The position numbers were made by a program, and so were the translations under genes. A stretch of DNA of 64,000 bases from Comamonas terrigena NBRC 13299 (GTDB taxonomy: Bacteria; Pseudomonadota; Gammaproteobacteria; Burkholderiales; Burkholderiaceae_C). Location of the stretch: positions 3,677,001 through 3,741,000 of the forward strand of contig NZ_AP019749.1 of assembly GCF_006740045.1 (NCBI RefSeq), written 5' to 3'. Below are positions 53,362-62,738 of this stretch, one piece after another (positions within the stretch are counted from its first letter, which is position 1; the number at the start of each line of letters is the position of its first letter). The notes beneath the pieces are model-generated. The model did not search any database and was not told where the DNA came from. It saw nothing but the letters and a program-made list of their open reading frames with translations.

Positions 53362-54609
53362 TCAGAACCATTCCGCGAACGGAATGAAGCGCACGCGGTC
53401 ACCGCGTGCAATCGTGGTCTGCGGCGGGTTGTCCACCACGCCATCGCCCCAGACGGCGCTGGTCAGCACGCCCGAGCTCTGGTTGCGGAAGATCTCCAGC
53501 CCGCCCTGGCCGTCGTGGCGCACGCGCAGGAATTCGCGGCGCTTGTCGGCCTTGGGTAGATCGAAATGGGCCACGGCCTCCACCGCGCGGGGTTCCACCT
53601 CCTGCATGCCCTGCAGGCGCAGCACAAACGGTCGCACCAGCACCAGAAAGGTCATGAAGCTGGAGACCGGGTTGCCCGGCAGGCCCATGAAGTGGGCACA
53701 CCCGCCATCGGCACGACCGACCTTGCCATAGGCAAACGGCTTGCCGGGCTTCATGGCGATTTTCCACAGGCCCAGCTCGCCCAGTTGCTCCACGGCGGGC
53801 TTCACATGGTCTTCCTCGCCCACGGAGACACCGGCACTGGTCAGGATCAGGTCGCAGTCCTGGGCCGCGGTGTGCAGGGCCTGCACGGTCTGTGCGCGGT
53901 CGTCCGGCAGGATGCCGCCGTCCACCACCTCGCAACCCAGGCGCTGCAGCAACGCGCGCAGAAAGTAGCGGTTGCTGTTGTAGATGCTGCCGGGCGGCAT
54001 GTCCTGCGGCGCCACGGTGCCGGGCAGCACCAGTTCGTCGCCGGTGGAAAACAGGGCCACGCGCGGCCTGCGGGCCACGGGCAGCTGCGCCAGACCGATG
54101 CTGGCGGCCAGGCCCAGGGCCGGTGGCGTCAGCCGCGTGCCGGCGGCCAGGATGGTGCCGCCCAGGGCAATGTCCTCGCCCGCACGGCGGATGTGCTGGC
54201 CCGGCCTGGGCACCGCCTGGATGCGCACGCTGACACTGCCATCGGCGTTCTCCAGGGCTTCGCAGTCTTCCTGCATCAGCACGCAGTCCGCTCCCGGCGG
54301 CACGGGGGCCCCGGTGAAGATGCGCGCGGCCGTGCCGGACAGCAGATCGGTGCCCACGTGGCCGGCAGGAATGCGCTGGCTCACCGGCAGCACCGTGCCG
54401 GGCGTGGGCACATCGGCCAGGCGCACGGCGTATCCGTCCATGGCCGAGTTGTCCTGCGGCGGCACCTGCAGGGCGGATACGCAATCCGACCACAGCACCC
54501 GGCCGTCGGCACTGAACAGATCGACCGATTCCGGGCCATCCAGGCGCTGGGCCTGGGCCAGCACCGCAGCCAGTGCGTCGTCAAGGGAGGTCAAAGTCGG
54601 GGACTGCAT
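53362..54609 (-). CDS. moeA: Molybdopterin molybdenumtransferase MoeA
   Basis: 415 residues. PPQDNSAMDGYAVRLAD, GTAARIFTGAPVPPGADCVLMQED, VALFSTGDELV, SAGVSVGEEDHVK and FMGLPGNPVSSFMTFLVLVRPFV are the hallmark MoeA segments. It inserts molybdate into adenylylated molybdopterin in the cytoplasm. Its start (54609) overlaps the 3' end of mobB by 19 bases, so the two are translationally coupled. Confidence 0.96.
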   Translation of the reverse strand: MQSPTLTSLDDALAAVLAQAQRLDGPESVDLFSADGRVLWSDCVSALQVPPQDNSAMDGYAVRLADVPTPGTVLPVSQRIPAGHVGTDLLSGTAARIFTGAPVPPGADCVLMQEDCEALENADGSVSVRIQAVPRPGQHIRRAGEDIALGGTILAAGTRLTPPALGLAASIGLAQLPVARRPRVALFSTGDELVLPGTVAPQDMPPGSIYNSNRYFLRALLQRLGCEVVDGGILPDDRAQTVQALHTAAQDCDLILTSAGVSVGEEDHVKPAVEQLGELGLWKIAMKPGKPFAYGKVGRADGGCAHFMGLPGNPVSSFMTFLVLVRPFVLRLQGMQEVEPRAVEAVAHFDLPKADKRREFLRVRHDGQGGLEIFRNQSSGVLTSAVWGDGVVDNPPQTTIARGDRVRFIPFAEWF

Positions 54610-55166
54610 GCAGTGCTTCCTTGGGCCGCAGCCCGGTATTCCAAACGGCCGGCATGCGCCAGCATCCAGTCCACGATGGCCGTAGGCTGGTTCAGGTCCA
54701 GCAGCGCCACGCCGGCCGGTGGTTGCTGGGGCAAGGCGGCCGGGTCGTCGGTGGCCAGCGCCAGCACCTGCGGGTCCTGCGGAAAGCGCAGCGCACGCGG
54801 TTTGCTGCCGGGCTCCGGCTGGCGCCACAGCTCGATCTTGGGCAGGTCGCCCTGCTTGAAGCCTTCCACCAGCACCCAGTCCACGCGCGGGTCCAGCTCG
54901 GCCAGCATGGCGTGCACATCCAGATCCCGCGTCTCGCCGAATTCGCGCACCAGGGCCAGGCGCCGGTCGCAGACCAGCAGCACCTCCTGGGCGCCGGCCT
55001 GGCGATGGCGCCAGCTGTCCTTGCCGGGGATGTCGATGTCCACATCATGGTGGGCATGCTTGACGCTGGACACCGTCTGCCCACGCGCGCGCAGCTCGGC
55101 AATGATGCGTTCCAGCAGCGTGGTCTTGCCGGCGCCGGAGTAGGCGACAAAGCCAATGGCCTTCAT
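54591..55166 (-). CDS. mobB: Molybdopterin-guanine dinucleotide biosynthesis adaptor MobB
   Basis: 191 residues. P-loop GFVAYSGAGKTTLLERII (5-22), SSVKHAHHDVDIDIPGKDSWRHRQAGAQEVLL and VLVEGFKQGDLPKIELWR are the family core. MobB is a GTP-binding accessory factor that helps load the guanine dinucleotide form of the cofactor. It heads the mobB-moeA-moaD string. A small inverted repeat CTGGAT-N10-ATCCAG (55215-55236) lies in its upstream region. Confidence 0.93.
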   Translation of the reverse strand: MKAIGFVAYSGAGKTTLLERIIAELRARGQTVSSVKHAHHDVDIDIPGKDSWRHRQAGAQEVLLVCDRRLALVREFGETRDLDVHAMLAELDPRVDWVLVEGFKQGDLPKIELWRQPEPGSKPRALRFPQDPQVLALATDDPAALPQQPPAGVALLDLNQPTAIVDWMLAHAGRLEYRAAAQGSTACSPRL

Positions 55167-55238
55167 GGTGGTGAGTATCGGTTTTGATAGCTACCGGCGC
55201 AATATGGGATTGCGCTGGATCGCATTCTGAATCCAGAA

Positions 55239-55274
55239 GAAAAAAGCACCTGCAGCCAGGCTCCAGGTGCTTTT
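55239..55274 (-). terminator. Rho-independent terminator of thrC
   Basis: The stem AAAAGCACCTG/CAGGTGCTTTT (55242-55252 with 55264-55274) ends in TTTTTT on the minus strand, 22 bp after the thrC stop. It separates the threonine genes from mobB. Confidence 0.87.
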
Positions 55275-55295
55275 CAAGCTTAACGCTGCACAGTG

Positions 55296-56720
55296 TTACT
55301 TGCAGTGTTCGGTGATAAAAGCCTTGACCTGGTCCACATCGGCAGCCATCACCACCACGCGCTTGGGCAGGTCTTCGATGCCGTCGAACTTGGCAGGACG
55401 GTCGGGCAGACGGCCCAGCGCCTCTTCGATGGTCTCCGCAAACTTGATGGGCAAGGCGGTTTCCAGCACGATCATGGGCTCGGCCCCCAGGTGCTCGCGC
55501 GCCACCTTCACGCCGTCGGCGGTGTGGGTGTCGATCATCTGGCCAAAGCGCTCGAAGGTGTCCTTGATCGTAGCCAGGCGGTCGGCATGGGTGCTCTTGC
55601 CGCTCTCGAAGCCATACTTGGCCTTGGCGCCCTGGAAGGCCGCATCCGCGCTCAAATCGAACTTGCCGGCCTTGGCCACGCCTTCGGCGAACAGCTGTTT
55701 GGTGCGCGCGCCATCGCGGCCGACCAGGTCGAACACAAAGCGCTCGAAGTTGCTGGCCTTGGAGATGTCCATCGAGGGGCTGGAGGTCTCATAGGTGTTG
55801 GCCGCGCCACGCACCTGGTAGACGCCGGTACGGAAGAACTCGTCCAGCACATCGTTCTCATTCGTGGCCACCACCAGCTTGGCGATCGGCAGGCCCATCT
55901 GGCGTGCCACATGGCCGGCGCAGATGTTGCCGAAGTTGCCGCTGGGCACGGTGAAGCTCACCTGCTCGCTGTTGCTGCGCGTGGCCTGCAGATAGCCCGC
56001 GAAGTAGTACACCACCTGGGCCAGCAGACGGGCCCAGTTGATGGAGTTGACGGTGCCGATCTTGTACTTGGCCTTGAAGGCGTGGTCGTTGGAGACCGCC
56101 TTGACGATGTCCTGGCAGTCGTCGAACACGCCTTCGATGGCGATGTTGTGGATGTTGGCATCCTGCAGGCTGAACATCTGCGCCTGCTGGAAAGGGCTCA
56201 TGCGGCCATGGGGGCTGGTCATGAAGACGCGCACGCCCTGCTTGCCGCGCATGGCGTATTCGGCCGCGCTGCCGGTGTCACCGCTGGTGGCGCCCAGAAT
56301 GTTCAGCTCTTCACCGCGGCGGGCCAGTTCGTACTCGAACAGATTGCCCAGCAGCTGCATGGCCATGTCCTTGAAGGCCAGCGTGGGGCCGTTGGACAGG
56401 GCTTCGATGTGCAGCACGCCGTCCAGCTGGCGCACCGGCACGATGGCCTCGGTGCCGAAGACTTCCTTCGTATAGGTCTTGGCGCACAGGGCGCGCAGAT
56501 CGTCGGCCGGAATGTCGTCGATGTACAGCGACAGAATCTCGAACGCCAGCGCGGCATAGCCCTGGGTGGCCAGCGTGGTGCGCAGCTGGGTCAGCTTGGC
56601 ATCGTCGATCTGGGGGTACTGCACTGGCAGGTACAGGCCGCCATCGGGAGCCAGGCCTTCCAGCAGGATGTCGCAAAAGCGTTTGCGGTCGGCGTGACCG
56701 CGGGTGGACAGATAAAGCAT
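55296..56720 (-). CDS. thrC: Threonine synthase
   Basis: 474 residues, the long proteobacterial type. MLYLSTRGHADRKRFCDILLEGLAPDGGLYLP starts the protein. The PLP Lys is in GPTLAFKDMAMQLLG; ATSGDTGSAAEYAMRGKQGVRVFMTSPHGRMS binds phosphate, and VPSGNFGNICAGHVARQMGLPI follows. It converts O-phosphohomoserine to threonine. It lies directly downstream of hom. A hairpin GGTAGCGC-CGG-GCGCTACC (56742-56760) sits between them. Confidence 0.96.
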   Translation of the reverse strand: MLYLSTRGHADRKRFCDILLEGLAPDGGLYLPVQYPQIDDAKLTQLRTTLATQGYAALAFEILSLYIDDIPADDLRALCAKTYTKEVFGTEAIVPVRQLDGVLHIEALSNGPTLAFKDMAMQLLGNLFEYELARRGEELNILGATSGDTGSAAEYAMRGKQGVRVFMTSPHGRMSPFQQAQMFSLQDANIHNIAIEGVFDDCQDIVKAVSNDHAFKAKYKIGTVNSINWARLLAQVVYYFAGYLQATRSNSEQVSFTVPSGNFGNICAGHVARQMGLPIAKLVVATNENDVLDEFFRTGVYQVRGAANTYETSSPSMDISKASNFERFVFDLVGRDGARTKQLFAEGVAKAGKFDLSADAAFQGAKAKYGFESGKSTHADRLATIKDTFERFGQMIDTHTADGVKVAREHLGAEPMIVLETALPIKFAETIEEALGRLPDRPAKFDGIEDLPKRVVVMAADVDQVKAFITEHCK

Positions 56721-56741
56721 GGTGCTTCCTTGTCAGAGGTC

Positions 56742-56760
56742 GGTAGCGCCGGGCGCTACC
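56742..56760. promoter_or_regulatory. Hairpin in the hom-thrC intergenic region
   Basis: GGTAGCGC-CGG-GCGCTACC is an 8-bp perfect stem 22 bp before the thrC start. It could affect mRNA processing or thrC translation. It is not a rho-independent terminator (no T-run). Confidence 0.4.
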
Positions 56761-56877
56761 GGAAAACAGGCTGGGCCCGGCCCAGGAGCGCCGGGCCGGG
56801 GCGCCCCGCAGCGAAAGCGCCAGCCCCCTGCGGCACAGCCGGCACGGGGGCGGCGGCGCAGCCGCTCACGGGGAGAA

Positions 56878-58212
56878 TCAGTTCAACTCTTCCTTGCGGA
56901 TGCGGGTGATCGGGGCCAGCACGGTGGGCAGGCCCTGGATTTCGGCCAGCGCCTTGTCCATGTCGCCTTCGCGCGTGTCGTGCGTCAGGATGATCAGATC
57001 GGTCTGGGTCGACCCTTCGCCACCCACTTCATCGGCTTCCCGCTGCAGCACGGCATCGATGCTGATGCCGGTGTTGGCCAGCAGCGTGGTGATCTTGGCC
57101 AGGACTCCGGCTTCGTCGGCCACGCGGATGCGCAGGTAGTAGCTGGTGACCACATCGGCCATGGGCAGCACCGGCAGTTCGCTGCCGGCGGCGGCCAGCG
57201 TGCTGCTCTGGAAGGCCAGGGCCGGCACGCGGTGGGCGGGGTCGGAGCCGTCCATGCGGGCGATGTCCACCAGGTCGGCCACCACGGCGGAAGCCGTGGG
57301 CTCGGAGCCCGCGCCCTTGCCGTAGTACAGCGTGGTGCCGACGGCATCGCCGTTCACCACCACGGCGTTCATGGGGCCTTCCACATTGGCGATCAGGCGC
57401 TTGGCCGGGATCAGGCTGGGGTGCACGCGCAGCTCGATGCCCTTGTCCGTGCGCTTGGTGATGCCCAGCAGCTTGATGCGGTAGCCCAGTTGCTCGGCGT
57501 ACTTGATGTCGGCCGAAGACAGCTTGGTGATGCCTTCCACATAGGCCTTGTCGAACTGCACGGGGATGCCGAAGGCAATCGCGCTCATCAGGGTGGCCTT
57601 GTGGGCCGCATCCACGCCCTCGATGTCGAAGGTGGGGTCGGCTTCGGCATAGCCCAGGCGTTGCGCCTCCTTCAGCACCACATCGAAGTCCAGGCCCTTG
57701 TCACGCATTTCGGACAGGATGAAGTTGGTCGTGCCGTTGATGATGCCCGCCACCCACTGGATGGAGTTGGCGGTCAAGCCTTCGCGCAGCGCCTTGATGA
57801 TGGGGATGCCACCGGCCACGGCCGCTTCATAGGCCACCATCACGCCCTTTTCGGCCGCCGCCTTGAAGATTTCCGTGCCATGCACGGCCAGCAGCGCCTT
57901 GTTGGCGGTGACCACATGCTTGCCGGCCGCAATCGCTTCCAGTACCAGGGCCTTGGCAATGCCGTAGCCACCGATCAGCTCCACCACCACGTCGATGTCG
58001 GGGTTGGCGATGATCTCGCGCGCATCGCCCACCACCTTGGCAGCGTCGCCCACCACGGCCTTGGCGCGCGTGGTATCCAAGTCGGCCACCATGGCAATCT
58101 CAATGCCACGACCCGCGCGACGGCGGATCTCTTCCTGGTTGCGCTGCAGCACGTTGAAAGTGCCGCTGCCCACGGTGCCAATGCCCAACAGGCCTACTTG
58201 GATCGGTTTCAT
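56878..58212 (-). CDS. hom: Homoserine dehydrogenase
   Basis: 444 residues with an N-terminal NAD(P)-binding domain (MKPIQVGLLGIGTVGSGTFNVL), the catalytic domain (ANKALLAVHG, GGIPIIKALREGLTANSIQWVAGIINGTTNFILSEM, EADPTFDIEGVDAAHK) and a C-terminal ACT domain (YYLRIRVADEAGVLAKITTLLANTGISIDAV, about 350-430). It reduces aspartate semialdehyde to homoserine. The ACT domain predicts feedback inhibition by threonine. It sits between the aminotransferase and thrC genes, all on the minus strand. Confidence 0.96.
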   Translation of the reverse strand: MKPIQVGLLGIGTVGSGTFNVLQRNQEEIRRRAGRGIEIAMVADLDTTRAKAVVGDAAKVVGDAREIIANPDIDVVVELIGGYGIAKALVLEAIAAGKHVVTANKALLAVHGTEIFKAAAEKGVMVAYEAAVAGGIPIIKALREGLTANSIQWVAGIINGTTNFILSEMRDKGLDFDVVLKEAQRLGYAEADPTFDIEGVDAAHKATLMSAIAFGIPVQFDKAYVEGITKLSSADIKYAEQLGYRIKLLGITKRTDKGIELRVHPSLIPAKRLIANVEGPMNAVVVNGDAVGTTLYYGKGAGSEPTASAVVADLVDIARMDGSDPAHRVPALAFQSSTLAAAGSELPVLPMADVVTSYYLRIRVADEAGVLAKITTLLANTGISIDAVLQREADEVGGEGSTQTDLIILTHDTREGDMDKALAEIQGLPTVLAPITRIRKEELN

Positions 58213-58283
58213 AAGGTCTAACGATTACCAGTCAAAAGGGACTGCAGCGCTTACTGGAACTACGCATACAGCTATAAAAAAAT

Positions 58284-59558
58284 TTATGCCACAGCCTTGC
58301 TGGGCTTGCCCGGCTTGACCAGCGCGAGCTTGTCGGTGCCGTGGCGCTGGCGGTACTTGGCCAGGAAGGCAGCCAGGCGGTTGATGGCTTCGCGCAGGTC
58401 GGCGTCGTGCGGCAGAAAGACGATGCGGAAATGGTCGGGGTGGGGCCAGTTGAAGCCCGTGCCCTGCACCAGCATGACCTTGGTTTCCTGCAGCGCTTCA
58501 AGGAAGAACTCCTGGTCGTCCTGGATGGGATAGACCGCGGGGTCCAGGCGCGGGAACATGTACAGCGCGCCCTGGGGCTTGACGCAGCTCACGCCCGGAA
58601 TCGCATTGATCAGCTCCCAGGCCAGATCGCGCTGCACGCGCAGGCGGCCGCCCTCCTTCACCAGCGCGTCAATGCCCTGGTGGCCGCCCAGTGCCGTCTG
58701 CACGGCCCACTGCCCGGGCACGTTGGCGCACAGGCGCATGTTGGACAACATGTTCAGGCCTTCGATGTAGTCCTTGGCGGGCTTCTTGTCGCCCGAGACC
58801 ACCATCCAGCCCGCACGGTAGCCGCAGCTGCGGTAGGCCTTGGACAGGGAGTTGAAGGTCAGCGTCAGCACATCGGTGGACAGTCCGGCCAGGGGGGTGT
58901 GCACGGCATCGTCGTACAGCACCTTGTCGTAGACCTCGTCGGCAAAGATCACCAGGCCGTGCTCGCGGGCCAGTGCCACGATCTCGAGCAGCAGTTCCTT
59001 GGAGTACAGCGCGCCCGTGGGGTTGTTGGGGTTGATGACCACAATGCCCTTGGTGCGCGGCGTGATCTTGGCGCGGATGTCGGCCATGTCGGGCATCCAG
59101 CCATTGCTCTCATCGCACATGTAGTGCACCGGCGTGCCGCCCGACAGGCTGGTCGCGGCAGTCCACAGCGGATAGTCGGGGGCCGGCAGCAGCATCTCGT
59201 CGCCGTTGTCCAGCAAGGCATTGGTGGCCATGCTGATCAGCTCGGAGGCGCCGTTGCCCAGGTAGATGTCATCCAGCGTGACTCCCTTGATGCCCTGGCG
59301 CTGGGTTTCGTGCATCACGGCCTTGCGGGCGGCGAAGATACCTTTGCTGTCCGAATAGCCGGCCGAATTGGGCAGGTTGCGAATCATGTCCTGCTGGACC
59401 TCTTCCGGCGCATCGAAGCCGAACACCGCCAGATTGCCGATGTTGAGCTTGATGATCTTCTGGCCGTCTTCCTCCACCTTCTTCGCCGCGTCCATGATCG
59501 GCCCGCGGATGTCATAGCAGACGTTGGCTAACTTGGCAGATTTCTGGACGGTCTTCAT
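58284..59558 (-). CDS. alaA: AlaA-type PLP aminotransferase (alanine transaminase family)
   Basis: 424 residues. MKTVQKSAKLANVCYDIRGPIMDAAKKVEEDGQKIIKLNIGN is the AlaA/AlaC start. The usual NPAPFGF reads NLAVFGF here. YLGNGASELISMATNALLDNGDEML, VINPNNPTGALYSKE, IFADEVYDKVLYD and the PLP Lys in NSLSKAYRSCGYRAGWM are intact. It probably makes alanine from pyruvate and glutamate. Placement next to hom and thrC is a conserved betaproteobacterial arrangement. I chose the ATG at 59558; longer in-frame extensions lack homology. Confidence 0.9.
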   Translation of the reverse strand: MKTVQKSAKLANVCYDIRGPIMDAAKKVEEDGQKIIKLNIGNLAVFGFDAPEEVQQDMIRNLPNSAGYSDSKGIFAARKAVMHETQRQGIKGVTLDDIYLGNGASELISMATNALLDNGDEMLLPAPDYPLWTAATSLSGGTPVHYMCDESNGWMPDMADIRAKITPRTKGIVVINPNNPTGALYSKELLLEIVALAREHGLVIFADEVYDKVLYDDAVHTPLAGLSTDVLTLTFNSLSKAYRSCGYRAGWMVVSGDKKPAKDYIEGLNMLSNMRLCANVPGQWAVQTALGGHQGIDALVKEGGRLRVQRDLAWELINAIPGVSCVKPQGALYMFPRLDPAVYPIQDDQEFFLEALQETKVMLVQGTGFNWPHPDHFRIVFLPHDADLREAINRLAAFLAKYRQRHGTDKLALVKPGKPSKAVA

Positions 59559-59719
59559 GGGGAGGATTCCGAAGGGCTGGTTGGCGCCAAGGCGCGCCCG
59601 CGCCTCGGTGAAACCTATAATTTGACCACAGTTCCGCGCGTATGCCCCATGCGGGTGCGGAATGTGGCTGCGCCCGTTGGGACGGTGTGGCATCTTGAAC
59701 GCAGAAGGAGCGCCGACCC

Positions 59720-60088
59720 ATGAAATTCCAGCCCGACAAATCCGACACCCTGACACTCACCGGCCACGGCAGCGGCTGGCTGGCCGTGGACCAGGTGCAG
59801 TTCACCAGCAGCATGTTGGTGGGCTCCAACGGCCTGCTGCAGGCCTGGAACTGCACCCGTTTCGAAGACCTGACGGCCGAGCACTTTGCGCTGCTGGCCG
59901 AACAGCCGGTGGAGGTGGTGATCTTTGGCAGCGGCGCCAAGCTGCGTTTTGTGCCGCCCGCCTGGCTGGCCCCGCTGACGGCCAAGCGCATCGGCGTGGA
60001 AACCATGGGCACTCCGGCTGCCTGCCGTACCTATAACGTTTTGTCACAAGAAGGCCGGCCGGTGCTCGCAGCCCTACTCGTGGAGTAG
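59720..60088 (+). CDS. Mth938-like (DUF498) domain protein
   Basis: 122 residues. LTGHGSGWLAVDQVQFTSSMLV, CTRFEDLTAEHFALLAEQPVEVVIFGSGAKLRFVPPAWLAPL and GIGVETMGTPAACRTYNVLSQEGRPVLAALL-like segments (here RIGVETMGTPAACRTYN) are the family pattern; Mth938/NDUFAF3-like proteins form a small alpha/beta fold of uncertain biochemical role. It is divergent from the aminotransferase gene and co-directional with the peroxiredoxin gene 132 bp downstream. AGAAGGAG is the ribosome binding site. Confidence 0.85.
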   Translation: MKFQPDKSDTLTLTGHGSGWLAVDQVQFTSSMLVGSNGLLQAWNCTRFEDLTAEHFALLAEQPVEVVIFGSGAKLRFVPPAWLAPLTAKRIGVETMGTPAACRTYNVLSQEGRPVLAALLVE

Positions 60089-60220
60089 GCTCCTGAGCGG
60101 ATTCCCTTTTTGAAGCGAATCAGGGTAAAATCGCAGGTTGCGGTCGGGGGCTTACCGAGTTCAAAGCAGCACACCCATACCCTCGGCTTTTTAACGTCCA
60201 CATCCGAGAGATAGAAGCGC

Positions 60221-60709
60221 ATGGCGATCGTTGTCAACAAACCCCTTCCTGAATTTGAAGCCAACGCAACCGGTGGGATCAAGGTATCCAACACTTCCCA
60301 TACGGGCCAGATCCTGATCCTGTATTTCTACCCCAAGGACAATACGCCTGGTTGTACCACGGAAGCAATGCAGTTCCGCGATAAGTACAAGGATTTCGAG
60401 AAGGCCGGCGCCGCGGTGTTTGGCGTGTCGCGCGACAACATGAAGTCCCATGATGACTTCAAGGAAAAGCTTGAGCTGCCGTTCGAGCTGATCGCCGACA
60501 CCGAAGAAAAAATGTGCCACATGTTCGGCGTGGTCAAGAACAAGATCATGTACGGCAAAAAGGTCAAGGGCATCGAGCGCTCCACCTTCCTGGTCGGCCC
60601 CGACGGCCTGCTGGTGCAGGAGTGGCGCGGCCTGAAGGTCCCCGGCCACGTGGACGAAGTCCTCAAGGCCGTCAAGGGCCTCAAAGCAGCCATCAAAAAG
60701 GCCGCTTGA
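60221..60709 (+). CDS. bcp: Bcp/PrxQ-type thioredoxin-dependent peroxiredoxin
   Basis: 162 residues. ILYFYPKDNTPGCTTEAMQFRD holds the peroxidatic Cys (residue 45). The usual resolving Cys five residues on is replaced (CTTEA rather than CTKEAC). The later Cys in EEKMCHMFGVV could act instead. FGVSRDNMKSHDDFKEKLELPFELIAD and GIERSTFLVGPDGLLVQEWR complete the fold. It reduces hydrogen peroxide and organic peroxides in the cytoplasm. Confidence 0.93.
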   Translation: MAIVVNKPLPEFEANATGGIKVSNTSHTGQILILYFYPKDNTPGCTTEAMQFRDKYKDFEKAGAAVFGVSRDNMKSHDDFKEKLELPFELIADTEEKMCHMFGVVKNKIMYGKKVKGIERSTFLVGPDGLLVQEWRGLKVPGHVDEVLKAVKGLKAAIKKAA

Positions 60710-60803
60710 TCCACTGGCATTCCGGCGGCCGATCTGGGCCGCCAGATGTGCATAATGGGCCCATGCGTTTGAGCTGTGTGCCCTGCATTTCTTTCCTCCC
60801 TAC

Positions 60804-60845
60804 CAAAGCCGCTTGGGTCAGCGATCCGGCGGCTTTGTGCTTTTC
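60804..60845 (+). terminator. Hairpin with T-rich tail between bcp and phoH
   Basis: CAAAGCCGC (60804-60812) pairs with GCGGCTTTG (60829-60837) across a 16-base loop and is followed by TGCTTTTCT. It is a plausible rho-independent terminator with a large loop, 95 bp after the bcp stop. Confidence 0.6.
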
Positions 60846-60872
60846 TAGCCCTGAAAACAAGGCCTGAACACC

Positions 60873-62735
60873 ATGCCCCTGCCTCCCGCACCGACTCGCC
60901 GCGCCTCCCGGCTCGCCAAGGAAGCCTTTGATGCGCCGCTGCGCACCACAAAGCGTGCGGCAGCCGCCCTCGCAGAAGTGGCCGATGACGACGCCATCCA
61001 GCCCGCCGCGCCCATGCAGGCCGCGCCTGCTGCCCCCGCCCGAGCGCGCAAGAGCAGCGCCAAGGCATCCCCTCAGAACCACAACCCCCAGGTCAGCAAC
61101 GCGACCGCTGCAGCCGCCCAGAGCCTGGCCCGCCAGCGCGCCGCGCTGCTGAGCCCGGCCCCGACCGCACCGGTCACGCCAGCCGCCCCCGCAGCCAAGC
61201 CTGTAGCCCCCTCCAGCCCCGTCCGGGCAACCGCCGAACCGGCCGCAGCCCCAGAGGCCAGGCGCGGTACGCGCAAGGCAGCGACCAGCACCGCAACGAC
61301 CGACACCCCCGCCCGCACCAGCAAGAAGCAGCGCGTGGGCCAGAGCACGCTGTTTGTGCTGGACACCAATGTGCTGCTGCACGACCCCAGCAGCCTGTTC
61401 CGCTTCCAGGAACACGACATCTTCCTGCCCATGGTGGTGCTGGAAGAGCTGGATGCCCACAAGAAGGGCATGACCGAAGTGGCCCGCAACGGCCGCCAGG
61501 TCAGCCGCACCCTGGATGCCCTGGTCGCCGCACAGGAAAACGCCGACCTGGGCTCCGGCCTGCGCCTGGATGCCACGGGCAACAAGGGCAGCACCGGCCA
61601 CCTGTACTTCCAGACCGAACCGCTGGACTACCAGCTGCCCACCAGCCTGCCGCAAGGCAAGGCCGACAACCAGATCCTGGGCGTGGTCGAAGCCCTGCGC
61701 AGCCACAAGAAAGGCCAGCAGGAAGTGGTGCTGGTGTCCAAGGACATCAATATGCGCGTCAAGGCGCGCGCACTGGGCCTGCCGGCCGAGGACTACCAGA
61801 ACGACAAGGCCCTGGACGATGGCGATCTGCTGTACTCCGGCGCCCTGGCCCTGCCCGCCGACTTCTGGGACAAGGGCGGCAAGCAGGTGGAAAGCTGGCA
61901 GGAAAGCGGCCGCAACTTCTACCGCATCACCGGCAGCTTTGCGCAGCAGCTGATGATCAACCAGTTCGTCTACTACGAAGCCCCGGGCGCGCCCAGCCTG
62001 TATGCGCGCGTGGTCGAGATCCGCGACAAGACGGCCGTGCTGGAGACACTCAAGGACTACGGCAGCAGCAAGCACACCGTCTGGGGCGTGAACACCCGCA
62101 ACCGCGAGCAGAACTTCGCCATGAATCTGCTGATGGACCCTGAGGTGGACTTTGTCACCCTCACCGGCACCGCCGGCACCGGCAAGACGCTGATGGCCCT
62201 GGCCGCCGGCCTCACGCAAGTGCTGGACGAGCGCCGCTACACCGAGATCATCATGACCCGCGCCACGGTGAGCGTGGGCGAGGACATCGGCTTCCTGCCC
62301 GGCACCGAGGAAGAGAAGATGGGCCCCTGGATGGGCGCCCTGGACGACAATCTGGAGTTCCTGGCCAAGGGCGACGGCGGTAACCCCGGCGAATGGGGCC
62401 GCGCGGCCACCAACGAGCTGATCCGCAGCCGTATCAAGATCAAGAGCATGAACTTCATGCGTGGCCGTACCTTCCTGAACAAGTACGTCATCATCGACGA
62501 GGCGCAGAACCTGACGCCCAAGCAGATGAAGACCCTGATCACCCGTGCCGGCCCCGGCACCAAGATCATCTGCATGGGCAATCTGGCACAGATCGACACC
62601 CCCTACCTGACGGAAGGCTCATCCGGTCTGACGTTTGCCGTGGACCGCTTCAAGGGCTGGCCGCACAGCGGCCACATCCAGCTGGCGCGCGGCGAACGCT
62701 CGCGCCTGGCGGATTTTGCCAGCGAGGTGTTGTAA
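60873..62735 (+). CDS. phoH: PIN-domain/PhoH-family ATPase
   Basis: 620 residues. A basic, Ala/Pro-rich low-complexity region (about 1-155) is followed by a PIN RNase domain (TLFVLDTNVLLHDPSSLF, VVLEELDAHKKG, VVLVSKDINMRVKARALGL; about 160-320). The C-terminal PhoH ATPase/helicase domain has Walker A GTAGTGKT (about 432-439), IMTRATVSVGEDIGFLPG, YVIIDEAQNLTPKQMKTLITR and GNLAQIDTPYL. The PhoH2-like fusion implies ATP-driven unwinding plus RNA cleavage. The long disordered N-terminus is unusual and needs caution about the true start. Confidence 0.9.
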   Translation: MPLPPAPTRRASRLAKEAFDAPLRTTKRAAAALAEVADDDAIQPAAPMQAAPAAPARARKSSAKASPQNHNPQVSNATAAAAQSLARQRAALLSPAPTAPVTPAAPAAKPVAPSSPVRATAEPAAAPEARRGTRKAATSTATTDTPARTSKKQRVGQSTLFVLDTNVLLHDPSSLFRFQEHDIFLPMVVLEELDAHKKGMTEVARNGRQVSRTLDALVAAQENADLGSGLRLDATGNKGSTGHLYFQTEPLDYQLPTSLPQGKADNQILGVVEALRSHKKGQQEVVLVSKDINMRVKARALGLPAEDYQNDKALDDGDLLYSGALALPADFWDKGGKQVESWQESGRNFYRITGSFAQQLMINQFVYYEAPGAPSLYARVVEIRDKTAVLETLKDYGSSKHTVWGVNTRNREQNFAMNLLMDPEVDFVTLTGTAGTGKTLMALAAGLTQVLDERRYTEIIMTRATVSVGEDIGFLPGTEEEKMGPWMGALDDNLEFLAKGDGGNPGEWGRAATNELIRSRIKIKSMNFMRGRTFLNKYVIIDEAQNLTPKQMKTLITRAGPGTKIICMGNLAQIDTPYLTEGSSGLTFAVDRFKGWPHSGHIQLARGERSRLADFASEVL

Positions 62736-62738
62736 GCC

